Shown: positions 1 through 10,600, counted from the first letter of the stretch. The stretch is DNA of 64,000 bases from Perognathus longimembris pacificus (GCF_023159225.1 NC_063167.1:9021734-9085733); one strand, 5' to 3'. Notes: generated by a model not told the origin, from the sequence alone. Numbers and translations are program-made.

Positions 1-475
1 GCGTGCCGTGTGTCCCGCACAGCTCCGGGGTGGCTCCGACCTCCGTGTCACCTGCACGCAGGACCCCCAGCCCGACAGGGTGGCCGCTGTCTTGGAGGTT
101 GTCAGAGAAAAAGAGAAGAAGGTGCATTGTGCTGACTCTAGAAGCTTCTGCCCAGCAGGCACACATCAATTCTGTTCTCATTTCATTGGCCAGGGAAAGC
201 CACAAGGCTGGACCTGCCGTCCATGGCAGGAAGTGCTATCCTTACCCAGGGAAGGGAAGCGCTCTCCGCAGTGGGGGGCCACGGTGCCCCTACAAGATGC
301 AGACAGGCAATGCCGGTGGGACAGGGAGGGAGGGGGAGAGGGCCTTGCCCGTCCTTCAGGGGTGGATTCAGTGCCCTTAGGAATGGCGTGATGGAGGAAT
401 AGCGTCCTGCCCTTCCCCATCTCGGCCACCTGAGAACACTGTGGCTCACCGGCACAGACAGAAGCCGTTCCACGC
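1..475. other. Unique DNA, no feature seen
   Basis: No repeat family, splice-flanked coding block or RNA gene is recognisable. Open frames on both strands overlap each other and resemble no protein I know. Confidence 0.5.
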
Positions 476-712
476 CTGGTGCTAATGGCTCCTGCCTGTC
501 ATCCCAGCTACTCTGGAGACGGAGACCTGAGGATCACAGTTTGAAGATAGCCCAGGCAGAAAAGTCCCTGGGAGACTGTAATCTCCAATTAACCACTCAA
601 AAACCAGAAGCGGAGCTGTGGCTCAAAATGGCAGAGCACCAGCCTGGAGCAAAAAAAAAGAGCTCAGGACAGTGCTCAGGTCCTGAGTTCAAGCCCCACA
701 ACCAGAAAAGAA
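476..712 (+). mobile_element. B1-dID-type dimeric SINE
   Basis: The left half is 7SL/B1-like (catcccagctactctgga, then a tgaggatcacag block). A linker with ctccaattaacca follows. The right half is ID-like (gagctgtggctcaaaatgg, gagttcaagcccc) and ends in an A-rich tail. Confidence 0.85.
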
Positions 713-1416
713 AAATCCTTTTGCTATACAGCCCCATCCACTCATTCGTGACATTTGTAGCTTCTGGGGCTCCCTGGCAGGGCTGAGCCACTGGGACGGG
801 ACAGAAAGCATAGTATGTGGCGCTTCGTAGGAAAGTTTGTCACAGAGCAAAATGGGCAAGAGTGTGGCAGATGGACACATCCGTGAAAATCAGCCAGTCT
901 CAGCCTCCTAAGACCCTGTGTGACTTCTCTCTGCTGGAAAGTTCCAGAGAAGCCCAGACCCCCAACATCAGAGCCCAGATGCTGACACAGGGTTGCCACG
1001 GGAACCCAGGGGAGGGTGGGGGGAGGGGGCTTCTCGGAACTTTGCCTGGCAGCCTCCTTTCCCAGCTCTTGCAAGTGTAGGTTTGGGGTAAGCGAGCCAA
1101 GCTTGGTCAGCTGGAATGTTCTAGAAAGTGGCTGATGTGGACAGCTAAAATTCCTTACTTTCAAGGAAGATTGAGCAAGAGCTTTTTCTCAGTTTCCCTG
1201 GGGGAGGGAAGATCTTTCGGTTGGGCACAGCCACTTCCTGATGGAATTGTCTGTCTTGCAATGTCATCAGGTCTCCATGAACCCCCTCTGGTCCCCGGAG
1301 CGGGGGGGGGGGGGGCTCTGTCCTACCTCAGAATGTCCACAGCACCGGGGCCACATCTGCAAAACCATGACAGACGGCCAGAAGCAAAGCTCGTCAGAGC
1401 AGGTTTAAAAGCCCTG
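713..1416. other. Unique intronic or flanking DNA
   Basis: Nothing is recognisable apart from a 14-base poly-G run at 1302-1315. Confidence 0.5.
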
Positions 1417-1495
1417 TGGTGGTCGGGGTGGCTCAGTGGTAGAGCACCGGCCTAGTACGTGTGCAAGGCCCCAGGTTCTATGTTGGGCACCAGAG
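1417..1495 (+). mobile_element. ID-like SINE monomer (tRNA-Ala-related)
   Basis: It shows a tRNA-like head (ggctcagtggtagagcacc, a box A-like region) and an aggccccaggttctat segment where box B would lie. It is a diverged single monomer. Confidence 0.6.
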
Positions 1496-1566
1496 GGGCG
1501 GGGGGGCACTGGACACACAATCACCTTCCAAAAACAGCTCAGAGGGGAAACCTTAAAAATACCCCA

Positions 1567-1778
1567 TTGGGCCGGATGCCCGTGGTTCACGCTGGTAATC
1601 CTAGCTACTCAGGAGGCTGAGATCTGACGATCACGGTTCAAATACAGCCTGGGCTGGAAAGTCCTTGAGACTCTTATCTCCAATTAAGCACCCAAAAAGC
1701 CAGAAGTGATAGAGCACTAGCCTTGAGCACAAAAGCGCAGGAACAGCACCCAGGACCTGCATCAGAAAGTAAAATAAA
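1567..1778 (+). mobile_element. B1-dID-type SINE, internally deleted
   Basis: The left half carries aatcctagctactcaggagg and the linker ctccaattaagcac. About 16 bases of the right-half head are missing after agccagaagtg. It ends in aaaataaaat. Confidence 0.8.
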
Positions 1779-2126
1779 ATTTCCGTAGGCCACCATTCCG
1801 AGCAAAGTGCCTGAGTCAGAGGCCCTGTGGCTTTTTCAGTGCAAGACCAAAGTGCCCACAGTGTGACCACCGTGGCCCTCGGGAGTGGCTGGGCCTGTTC
1901 CCCGGTATTAACGGGCATGAACACACTTCCTCGCACATCTCCTACCCGAGCAAGTCTCAAAAGCACCAAGTTAGGATGGTGTATTTGCATGGGGAAATGT
2001 GGAATACTACTACTAAAATAATATAATACAAAAAAAAAATCCGAGATAGTCTGTGTGATACTATCCAACTTCTGGAAAATTCTATGTTCATTTCTCTGTG
2101 GGCAGCAGGATTTCCTAAGCTATTTA

Positions 2127-2128
<2 letters not shown>
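1779..2128. other. Unique DNA, no feature seen
   Basis: No recognisable repeat or coding block. Confidence 0.45.

Positions 2129-2178
<50 letters not shown>
2129..2178. repeat. (GT)25 microsatellite
   Basis: Uninterrupted GT dinucleotides lie directly against the 3' (tail) side of the minus-strand SINE at 2179-2360. This suggests the tract grew from the SINE tail. Confidence 0.98.
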
Positions 2179-2180
<2 letters not shown>

Positions 2181-2360
2181 CAGGGGTTGAACTCAAGGCC
2201 TTGAGCTCTTGTTCAGCCTTCTTGCTCAAGGCTGACACTCTACCACTTGAGCCACATCTCCTGCCCAGAGTTTTTACTGGTTAAGTGGAGTTGGAATCTG
2301 GGACTCTTTTGCCCAGGCTTTGGTTTGAACTTCAAATCTCAGATCTCAGCCTCCTGAGCC
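2179..2360 (-). mobile_element. B1-dID-type SINE (minus)
   Basis: In plus-strand reading it shows ttgaactcaaggcc, ctaccacttgagccacatc and gatctcagcctcctgag, the reverse complement of the dimeric SINE. Confidence 0.85.
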
Positions 2361-2397
2361 TCCTCTGTCTGTCTCTGTCTCTGTCTCTGTCTCTCCT
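2361..2397. repeat. (CTGTCT)n short repeat
   Basis: About four to five tgtctc units follow the 5' end of the minus-strand SINE. Confidence 0.8.
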
Positions 2398-2741
2398 GCT
2401 CCCCAGCTGGTTCCTAAGCAGCTATGTGCGGCCTAGAACATGTCTTCGTCCTTTGTGTCTTCGTCCTTTGTGCCTCGGCTCCCTCATCTGTAGAATGGGG
2501 CGCCTGTCACTGGCCCCGCTGTGTAGGACCCCGCGAAGCCAGCTGTGCCAGGGATGTCCAGGCGTTGCACATCCTGTGGCTGGGACTGTTTCCCCGGTGG
2601 GTGCTATTGATGGACCCATCCTCATTCAGTGCCCCTCAACCCCCGCCCCCCAGCTTCCCAGTATGAGTTAGGGGTCCCACTGTAGCCTGTGCTTTAATGT
2701 GACTATCCTGTCACTAACTAGTTGGCTTAAGTTATTATTTT
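2398..2741. other. Unique DNA with a small 15-bp tandem duplication
   Basis: The unit tcttcgtcctttgtg occurs twice in tandem near 2443-2472. Nothing else is recognised. Confidence 0.5.
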
Positions 2742-2975
2742 TTTGATGCCAGTACTAGGACTTGAACTCACAACCTAGGTGCTGTTCCTTAGCTTTTCCA
2801 CTCAAGACTAGCGCTCTCCCACTGGAGCCGCCATTCTTCTTCCGGCCTTTTGCTGGTTAATTGGAGATAAGGAGTCTCAAGGACTTTCCTGCGTTGAACC
2901 ACCATCCTCAGATCTCGGCCTCCTGAGTAGCTAGGATTGCAGGTGTGGTTCCACTGGTTCCCGGCTTGGCTTGAG
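2742..2975 (-). mobile_element. B1-dID-type SINE (minus)
   Basis: A T-rich tail comes first, then gacttgaactcacaacc, tgctggttaattggagata and cctcctgagtagctaggatt. Confidence 0.85.
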
Positions 2976-4588
2976 TCCTTGCGGGAAGCTAAACTTCTAG
3001 AACGCACTGTGGCCCCTGTCTGGCCCCTGTGCCTGGCGTTGGAGGCACGGTGGGCGCTGAGGGAGTGCGTGACTGGGCAGTGAGTGTCTGAGTCTGCAGA
3101 TTTCTCCAGGGCCTCAGGGCCTCTGTTTCCTTTCTGATCACCCATGAGGAAATCTACCCTGCTCTGGCTGTGTCTGTAACTTGGACAGGCCGGTGCAGGA
3201 CTGGGCTTTGGGCCCTGGAGGTACGATTGCCTCTGGGGCCAGCCTTGAACCTACGACCTGGGGCTGACTTTATCCCGGAGGTGAGAGTGGCGTGCTTGGG
3301 TTTCAGGAAGCAAAGGCTCTTTCTGCTGACGAATGAGGTCGAAAGTGTATCACCGACCCCCTCTGCTGTGTGTCTGCTCATCTCGTCCTCTCTCTACCTC
3401 TCTGGCGGCCTTTCCTGTTGTCCATGGCTCTTTCTCCGTCCACGTGGCCAGTACCAAGGCTGCAGCGATGACGGGGGAGGGGAAGGCTGTTGTTGGCTTT
3501 TTCCCTGCCTCAGTTTCCCTTGCTTCTCCCTGAGCCATGATGGGCACACACTCACACACACCAGACCCCAGGCGACGGTGCCAGCCAGGAAAGGCAAAGC
3601 ACTCTCGATGCGCCTAAGCAGCTCCGCTTTCCTCGGCTGGGTCTGGAGCCGTGGCAGCTTCATTAGCCAAGCTGCCGGGTCAGCAGGCCTTCCCATGAAC
3701 GCCCATCGGATCCGCTCCCGTCAGATCAGATCCCGCTGACACCTCAGCTGCGGAAGCCCCCAGAGCCCAGCCCTCAGCAGCCATCTCCCTGGGGCACGGC
3801 CCTGTCCTTGTCACCAGCAGTGACCCCGCTGGGGGCTTAGGCTGCAGAGGTTCAAGGCCGGCTGGGTGGTCCAGGGCTCTCTGGCCTATTCATGAACTGC
3901 CAAGTTCTGCAGCAGATGCTGGGGTGGCTGGACGCCCCGCCGCTCTCTGGGCCACCCCGCCCCCCTCACTGGCCCTGGTGTGAGATGTCTATCCGCTCAG
4001 GGCTTAGGGCCCTGACTCTCCAGGTCAAAGCAGTGAAGGGGGCAGTAGGAGAGGATGCTTTGGTGTAAGTAGCGAGGAGGAATTCTCAGAGGAGGCAGCG
4101 GGTTAGCTGACACTTGAGTGACAGGGGGAAAAGATGCCCAGGCATTCTAGAACAAGGGACAGAGAATGCAAATGAGAACGCAGATGGCTGCCTTTGGGGG
4201 GGGGGGGGGAATGGTGGAGGCAGATGGGGAGGAAGTTGAGCTAGAGTAGGAGAGGTGAGATGAGAAAGAAGAAATGCCTGGTGGGACTAGGGTAGGCAGG
4301 GGAACTTACTAGAAGACACAGAGCTTCCCCACCCCTGTGGAAAGAACTTCCTGTCCCCAAGATTCTTCGCACCACCCACGTCCCACTGTGCCATTCTCGC
4401 GAGATCGCCTGGCCAAGTCAGGACAGGCGAAGTCCTCGAACTCAAGCCCTGGGTTTCCTGACTAGCGTGAGAGGCAGAAGCCAGAGATGGGGGCAAGCGT
4501 CGGATCTGCGGCGGGTCCCCACCCCGAGAGATGGGGCTCCCTTCCCGGGAGAGGCCTCATGGCTAGCGTGAGGTCCTGTCCAGAAACC

Positions 4589-4591
<3 letters not shown>
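2976..4591. other. GC-rich unique DNA
   Basis: No gene is seen. A poly-G run lies at 4196-4209. The open frames are scattered and overlap on both strands, without splice-flanked similarity to a known protein. Confidence 0.5.

Positions 4592-4631
<40 letters not shown>
4592..4631. repeat. (CA)20 microsatellite
   Basis: Pure CA dinucleotides with no clear SINE attached. A short poly-G run follows at about 4657-4668. Confidence 0.97.
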
Positions 4632-4633
<2 letters not shown>

Positions 4634-5160
4634 GGTCCCGTGGCTGCCTCTCTTTGGGGGGGGGGGGGAAGGATCCTACCTCAGTCCACCACCCAGAAGC
4701 TGAGGAAATGAGAGCCACCAGCCAGGTGACCAGGAAACGACCCCCAACCCTTCTCCGGAGACACTTTCCAAAGGAGGTTCACCCCGACGCCCCTGCCCGC
4801 ACCCAGGCAGTGCCCTCCGCTAGGGACGCAGGGACCCGCAGGGCGCAGGCTCTGGGCCCGAGGACAGCTCGGCCACGCCGGGGAGGAGGGGGGGACAGGG
4901 GAGAGGGGGGAGTGGAGGGGGGGTGCCCGGAGCCGGCGAGGGCTGGGGACGCGCTTTGATGGACGCAAGTCTTCATTGGCCAGAAGATCCCGAGTTCCGA
5001 GAACCGCAATTTCATTTGTCTTCTATGTGATTTCCAAGGGGAAACTAATATGCAGCTACACCAGGAAAATACAGGGCCTTTCACCAGCTTCCCCGCCATT
5101 TCAGAAAGTGGCCCCATCCAGCCCACGGGGAGGCGAGGGAGGGCGCGGTGGAAAATCTCA
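4632..5160. other. GC-rich DNA, no gene recognised
   Basis: There is a G-rich stretch around 4878-4925. No repeat family or coding exon is recognised. Confidence 0.45.
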
Positions 5161-5455
5161 GGGACGGGGAGGGAGAGCAGGGACGCCCACCCACCCACAG
5201 TGGACGGGGGAGGGAGGGCAGGGACACCCACCCACCCACTGCAGTGGACGGGGAGGGAGAGCAGGGACATCCACCCACCCACAGTGGACGGGGGAAGGAG
5301 AGCAGGGACGCCCACCCACCCACAGTGGACGGGGGAGGGAGAGCAGGGACACCCACCCACCCACAGTGGACAGGGGAAGGAGAGCAGGGACGCCCACCCA
5401 CCCACAGTGGATGGGGAGGGAGAGCAGGGACGCCGATCCACCCACAGTGGAAGGC
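5161..5455. repeat. 41-bp minisatellite, about 7 copies
   Basis: The unit runs from agtggacgggggagggagag to a cccacccacccac block. Successive agtgga starts fall near 5199, 5242, 5283, 5324, 5365, 5406 and 5446. Because 41 is not a multiple of 3, stop-free frames appear in several registers on both strands. These are not evidence of a protein. Confidence 0.95.
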
Positions 5456-5659
5456 AGCCGCCCTCAGAGCGCATCCAATGAACTAATCTGCTTTAGGACA
5501 CAGCCACGCTGATCCTCACTGTCACGTCAGTTATAAACAGTCTTTCCCTCCCTGCTCCGCGCTCTCTTCTTCTCCCTACCGCGGTCTTGCTTGTCACCCA
5601 CTCCACTGAGGATGCTATGGATAGGAAAGAGCAAAGGAGGAAAAACAACACAACCAATC
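5456..5659. other. Unique DNA
   Basis: No feature recognised. Confidence 0.4.
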
Positions 5660-5872
5660 CACCAGGCATGGCGGTGCAACCTCCAACCCCAGCTACTGGC
5701 AGGCAGAGGGAGAGAGGATCGTGGTCTGAGGCTGCCCCAGGGAAAAGCAAGAGACTCTATTAGGAAAAGCAACGGATAAGACCACAGGACTGGGGGGGGG
5801 GGGGGGGGACTCAAGGGGCAACGTGCCTTCAAAGTGCGAGGCCCTCAGGCCAATCCCTGGTACTGAAAAATA
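5660..5872 (+). mobile_element. Old SINE with B1-like head and ID-like tail
   Basis: A diverged B1-type head (ggcatggcggtgcaacctcc, cccagctactgg) is followed by a poly-G run at 5791-5808. An ID-like tail (ctcaggccaatccctggtac) leads into an A-rich end. Confidence 0.6.
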
Positions 5873-5875
5873 AAG

Positions 5876-6208
5876 GAGGAAGGTGGGGAGGGGAGGGGGA
5901 AAGGAAGGAGGGGGGAGGCAGGGAGGGAGGGATGGAAGGAAGGGAGACAGGAAAGGGCAAGGGAAGAAGGGAGGAGGAACGTGGGAGGGAAAGAAGGAAG
6001 GGAGGGAGGGGGAAAGGGAAGGAAGAAGGAAGGAAGGAAAGGGGGAGGGAGAAAGGGAGGGAGTAAAGTGAGAGGGAGGGAGAGAAGGAAGGAAAGAAGG
6101 GAGGGAGGAAAGGAGAGAGGGAAGGAAGGAGGGAGGGAGGGAGGGAGGGAGGGAGGGAGGGAGGGAGGGAGGGAGAGAAGAGGGGAGGGAAGGGAAGGGA
6201 AGGGAGAC
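5876..6208. repeat. Purine-rich (GGGA/GGAA)n block
   Basis: About 330 bases of almost pure GGGA/GGAA units, with a perfect (GGGA)n core near 6128-6172. It starts directly at the A-rich tail of the preceding SINE. Confidence 0.95.
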
Positions 6209-6269
6209 GGATGCTCACAGTCTCACTATGCGCGTTAAGCCGAATGCAGAATCTAAATAGGAGTCGTCA

Positions 6270-6352
6270 TCCTCCTTGCGGCACTGGGGTTTGAACTCAG
6301 GGATTTGCACTTGCTAGGCAGACCCTTCACCACTGGAGCCACATGCCCCGTC
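6270..6352 (-). mobile_element. ID-like SINE monomer (minus)
   Basis: Shows ctggggtttgaactcaggga, gctaggcagacccttcacca and ggagccacat, the reverse complement of an ID-type head. Confidence 0.65.
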
Positions 6353-6784
6353 CTTTCCCTTCTTCTTCTTTTAGCGTCCATTTTGCCTGGGTCTAGCCTC
6401 AGACCCCCACCTTCCTACCTGCCTATCTGCAGCTGGTGCCGTGTGCGGGAGCCGCCCGGCCGGCCTGGCCCCTCATCCTTCTTTTTGCTGAGAAAGCGTG
6501 GGGAGGGGCTGGCTTTGAGCAGTGCCCCCCCCCAGGCCCGCTGGGCATCAGCCATGATTTCCCACCCCCCACCTCGCCCCAGCCCCACTGGGGGTCCCCC
6601 ATCCCCCACAACCCTCGGCGCTCAGGCACCTCTGCCTGGGACAGGGCTCCTTTCCCAGGGCACTCTTGTTCCTGATGTGTGGGGTCAGTGGGCACAGAGC
6701 CCCGACACTGGGGTCGGGGCGATGTGGGAACTCTGTGAGCCCCACTTTCCCCTGTTCCTGGTACAGCCTCTGCACAAAGCTGCT
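6353..6784. other. GC-rich unique DNA
   Basis: A 201-codon plus-strand frame spans this stretch, but it starts inside the neighbouring SINE and ends in another, and it resembles no protein I know. Confidence 0.45.
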
Positions 6785-6878
6785 TTGCTGGGGCGGAGGC
6801 CTGACTCAAGCAGTAGAGCCCCTGCCTGGCGAGCCCGAAGCCTTGAGTTCAAAACCCCAGCACTGGCGAGAATAAAGA
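6785..6878 (+). mobile_element. ID-like SINE monomer
   Basis: Shows ggcctgactcaagcagtaga, cctgcctggcgagcc and ttgagttcaaaaccccagca. Confidence 0.65.
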
Positions 6879-6984
6879 ACAGGAATGACTTCGAGGCTGC
6901 TTTGCTTTAAAAATCAAGTTTTGAACATTTAAATAGAAACAACATTTAATTCCTTTTTAAAAATAAAATCCCAGCCCCATGACT

Positions 6985-7065
6985 CTCACATGAATGGATC
7001 ACGTTTATTGAACGCGAGCTCTGGCCCGACGTTGTTCAGAGCTTCGCAGGTGTTGGCTGTGGACA
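6985..7065 (+). mobile_element. Probable ancient L2/MIR fragment
   Basis: tttattgaacgcgagctctg followed by a gttcagagctt context resembles the 3' end of old mammalian L2/MIR elements. Weak. Confidence 0.35.
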
Positions 7066-7162
7066 CGCTGACCAGCCTCCTTCCCTGCCCACTACGGGCA
7101 GTGTAACACACACCCCCACATTGCCCCTAGCGAGCCCCTAGTTGGGAGCTGTTTACAAGGAT

Positions 7163-7372
7163 GTACAGGGCACCGGTGGCTCACGCCTGTCACCCTAGCG
7201 ACTCGGGAGGCCGAGATCTGAGGATCACGGTTTGAAGTCAGCCTGGGCAGGGAAGCCCATGACACGCTCATCTCCAAAGAAGCAGCAACAAGCTGGAAGT
7301 GGCGCTGTGATTCAAATGGTAGAGCGCTAGCCTGGAGCAAAAGAAGCTCAGGGACAGCGCCCGGGACAGAAG
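7163..7372 (+). mobile_element. B1-dID-type SINE
   Basis: ggtggctcacgcctgtcacc, ggccgagatctgaggatcac, then a right half with tggtagagcgctagcc. Confidence 0.85.
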
Positions 7373-7384
7373 AGACGGTGGTAT

Positions 7385-7462
7385 CAGGGGTCGGGGTCTC
7401 TGGCTGTGTGGCCCTGGGCCGTCGCTTTCCCTCTCTGGGCTTCAGCTTCCTCCAAGGCTGGC
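7385..7462 (+). mobile_element. MIR fragment
   Basis: ggctgtgtggccctgggc, then ccctctctgggcttcagctt, matches the MIR core pattern (gtgtgaccttgggc...ctctctg...cctcagttt). Confidence 0.55.
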
Positions 7463-7520
7463 AGAGCGAGACAAAGGTCGGGTGGCTTTCTGTGTCCCTG
7501 CAACTCGTGTGTGCTCGCCT

Positions 7521-7534
7521 GTGCGTGCGTGCGT

Positions 7535-7573
<39 letters not shown>
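7521..7573. repeat. (GT)n microsatellite with GC interruptions
   Basis: Imperfect gtgc units pass into pure (GT)n, directly against the tail side of the minus-strand SINE that follows. Confidence 0.95.
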
Positions 7574-7576
<3 letters not shown>

Positions 7577-7765
7577 GAGCTTGAACTCAGAGCTTCTTGC
7601 TCCCGCGTGGCTTTTTATCACCCAAGCCAGCTCTGCTTCTGGATTTGGGGTGGGTCGTTGGAGACGAAAGTCTCTTGGGTTTTCCCACCCCGCTGGCTTC
7701 ACAAGGCCAATCCTCAGCGCCTGAGTGGATGGGATTACAGGCGTGTGCCACGGGGCTCCCGGCTC
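7574..7765 (-). mobile_element. B1-dID-type SINE (minus), diverged
   Basis: gcttgaactcagagcttctt, then tggatgggattacaggcgtg. Confidence 0.75.
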
Positions 7766-8536
7766 AAAGGCTCCATCTTTACAAACAGAGAGTGTGGCTT
7801 CCTCCTCCGTTTCACAAAACCCCCGTGTTTGGTTTGCTTGTTTGTTTGAATGGAGAGCTTGGGGTGAGATGCCAGCTCTTCCCACGGAACCCTTGAAAAC
7901 ATCTGCTTCCCCCAAGCCAGCTCCAAAGATAGAGGAAGGACAATTCTGGGAGAAGGAGGGTTTAGAAAAAAAATCCTAATTGGCCGTGCTGGGATGTGGG
8001 GGCCCTGACGTGCAGCTGCCCCGAGAAGCCGGGCCCAGGCCTCCAGCTCTTTACCCATGCTGTTCCTTCCCTGCAGGGCCTGGCTCTCCAGAGAGCCTCC
8101 GGGGGACAAAGTCCGGCTGCTTCCTGACCTTGCTGGGGGCCTTGGCTGCACCTCCTGAGCGCCGTGTACAGAGGTGCTGGGGGGGGGGCTGGGTGTGCCG
8201 GGGAGCCGGCGGGGCAGTGGCTGGCACGTCTGCACGCTGGTGGGCAGTGGGCAGGCATGCAAAAGCCCGTAATTATGGCGAGAGCAGCGGAGGACGTGTG
8301 TGGACAGCCCCCCAGAGCCTCTGCCGAGGGAGGGCCCAGGACAACGGGCGGAGTGGGGGAGGGGCCGCACCACAGCCACGTGACCTTGGCGAGCTCTGCC
8401 GACCTTGTTCTGTCCATCAAGGACAGAGAGGAGGTCCCGGCAGCCCTGAGTCGGGCAGGGCAGGCTCCTGGGCTTTGCCTGAGCAAAAGGTAGCTGGGGG
8501 CTGGGGGCTGCCAGGTCCCTGAGGGGTGGTTTTGTA
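7766..8536. other. Unique DNA, no gene recognised
   Basis: Long opposing open frames of about 200 codons reflect GC richness. None shows a recognisable domain. Confidence 0.45.
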
Positions 8537-8760
8537 GTCTGACGGGGCCCACGCTCGTCATCCTAGCCACTCAGGAGGCTGAGATCTGAAGATCAAGGTT
8601 CAAAGCCAGCCCGGGCAGAGAAGTCTTGTCTCTTATCTCCAATTAACCACCAAAAAAAAAAAAAAAAAGCCAGATGTGGAGCTATGGCTCAAGTGATAGG
8701 GCATCAGCCTCGGGCAAAAATGTTAAGGGGTAGCGCCTTGGTTCTGAGTTCAAGTCCCAG
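8537..8760 (+). mobile_element. B1-dID-type SINE, 5' part, split by a provirus
   Basis: Runs from catcctagccactcaggagg through an A17 linker to gagttcaagtcccag, where the provirus interrupts it. The tail resumes at 12799 (ccagtactg). This order shows the SINE was here before the provirus. Confidence 0.9.
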
Positions 8761-9068
8761 TGTTGTGCCAAGTTGCAAGACCACCCCCAAGAAGACCACC
8801 AAGATTCAGACACTCCGAAATGCAAAAGCAAGGCAAGGCTTTATTTAACGAGCTGCCAACTCGGGCCTCGTCCTACCCACCGACACAGCGGAGGTTAGGA
8901 GGAAGCCCCGAGCTGTGATTACACAGGGCTTATAAAGGCAAAGAACAAGGTTACAACAATCAGCTGTGCAAGCAAGATTAGAACACAGGTACAAATCTGA
9001 TTGACTCAGGGTTCGATTCTAAAATGGGGTTCACGTGGTGGGGCCTGACTTCAAAGTCTGGCACCTCA
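8761..9068 (-). repeat. Proviral 3' LTR
   Basis: Appears base-for-base identical to 12491-12798. The poly(A) signal (AATAAA on minus) is at 8840-8845 and the TATA-like box at 8931-8936. Confidence 0.93.
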
Positions 9069-9087
9069 TTTCCCCCTTTTTCTTTTT
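9069..9087 (-). promoter_or_regulatory. Proviral polypurine tract
   Basis: On the minus strand this is AAAAAGAAAAAGGGGGAAA, abutting the 3' LTR exactly, as expected for the plus-strand primer. Confidence 0.85.
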
Positions 9088-9618
9088 GGTACCTTGGGAG
9101 CCAATCATGGCTCCATTCTGTCCATTTCAATGGCTTGCATGTCTAGGGGATGATATAGAGGTAAGGCATGGGCCAGTAGGGCCAAAAGTAGTATCCGAAA
9201 ATAACTCTGGTCCCTCGGTTTTAAAGGGGGGCTGATGGGTGAAGATCATCAATCTTCTGTAATTTCTTCAGGCTGACTCAGGGACGTTGACCTTACCTAG
9301 CCAGGAACCTATAACCTTAGTCTACTTTTCCAAGGGACTGCAGGATTACTGCAAACTGAAAATTAACTTTCAGCTATACAGACTTACCATTAGCTGTATA
9401 GTGTTTAGTATCCAAATGTAAGCAACAAAATAATACATAAACTTCTCAACTGTGCTCTAAGGGTCGGGTGGCTATACCCGTATTCCTGAGCAAGCTCAAA
9501 ACTACCTAAAATAAGGGGGTCACCTCACTTTGGAGTGAGCTGCCAAAATAACATTAACACTAGCCAGGGTAGTAAGGAAAGAAGGCAAAAAGAAAATTAT
9601 AACAATATTCAGTCTAAC
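9088..9618 (-). other. Provirus body between integrase and polypurine tract
   Basis: This is the expected place of env. Only a short hydrophobic stretch is visible on the minus strand just after the integrase end, and it is broken by stops. I recognise no surface or transmembrane domain, so env appears deleted or decayed. Confidence 0.5.
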
Positions 9619-10128
9619 TTTCTTTTCTTGAGGCGAAGGCGAAGCGGCTGAGTTGGGTGCTTGGAGACCTCCCATGTTCCATCACGGTAGTTGTCATCCA
9701 GGGCAAAGGGGTCAGCTGGCCTGGCGTGGGAGCAATGGACCCAAGTGGCGATGCCGTCTAGGGTCCCTTCCACCGTGGTTCTAAGGAGTTTAGTCTCCTG
9801 GGTAGGATTTCTTTCAGGATCTTCTTAGCCACTACATTCGCAGTCTCATGCTTTGTTGGATAGACTTCAACCCATCCTGAAAAGGTGTCTACAAAAACTA
9901 GCAAATATTTGTAATTTCTGTGAAATCTACTTCCCAATACACGCCTGGCCTATTCCCACAGAGGCGAGCTCCTTTAGTAATCTGTTGATTGGGGGCATTG
10001 GTAAGCTGACAGATCTTGCAATTTTTAACAATATACCTTTGCAGGCCTTTAACAGATCTCAATAAGGACACAATCTCAGGTCTACAAGCTTTCTTTACTA
10101 AACAGATGTATGAGCTTAAAATTCTCAC
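9619..10128 (-). pseudogene. pol integrase remnant, frameshifted and internally deleted
   Basis: The 9898-10128 frame shows a CKICQ-type zinc-knuckle half and then YWEVDFTE, which fits the first catalytic Asp region of gammaretroviral integrase. A frameshift near 9912 follows, and the adjacent frame continues with [16 protein letters not shown]. At about 9780-9810 the core stops and the C-terminal domain (WVHCSHARPAD, ending in a basic LRLRLKKR) begins in another frame. The rest of the catalytic core, including the other acidic residues, is missing. It cannot make an active enzyme. Confidence 0.85.
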
Positions 10129-10417
10129 TGCCAGTCAGAGCTTTGAGTAAATGCGGGGGGTGAGATTTTAATCTATCCTCTCATTTGACAAACTTACCCT
10201 TACTAACCACTATCACAGATGACTGGCAAATTCCTGCCCAGTAGACAGACATGGGCATTGGAAAGGCATGCTTATGAACTATTCTTCTAGGACTTCCCGG
10301 CTTTAACTTTTGAAAGGCCAACAGTAGTGACTCTAGGATCTGACACCATCTCTGCCATCCAAGCAGTGGCTTACTGCCTCTGGATGCTCCATCACTTTTG
10401 TCCCAGGAGGAGTGACT
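10129..10417 (-). other. Provirus body upstream of the integrase remnant
   Basis: It could correspond to the end of RNase H and the integrase N-terminus, but stops interrupt every frame and no motif is secure. Confidence 0.4.
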
Positions 10418-10600
10418 TTCGACTTGGACTCAGGGCCTGAGTGCTGTCCCTCAGCTCTCCAGCTCAAGACTAGCACCGTACCACTTTTGAGCTCCACACT
10501 ACTCCATTCCCAGCACTCTGCTGGCTGATTAGAGACAAGCCTCTCACAGGGACCTTTCTTTGCCCGGGCTGGCTTCGAACCGCAGATTCAGATCAATGAG
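10418..10600 (-). mobile_element. Dimeric SINE inside the provirus
   Basis: Plus reading shows ggactcagggcctgagtgct, ctggctgattagagaca and gctggcttcgaaccgcagat, the reverse complement of the B1-dID SINE. It is truncated at its left-monomer end. Its divergence contrasts with the identical LTRs. Confidence 0.8.

Noticed and set aside
2084..2284. CVCVCV or THTHTH proteins at the dinucleotide tracts
   Set aside because: They are translations of (GT)n/(CA)n and flanking SINE.
5081..5512. Repeated GEGEQGRPPTHSG-type proteins on both strands
   Set aside because: These are translations of a 41-bp minisatellite. Frames shift each unit and both strands are open.
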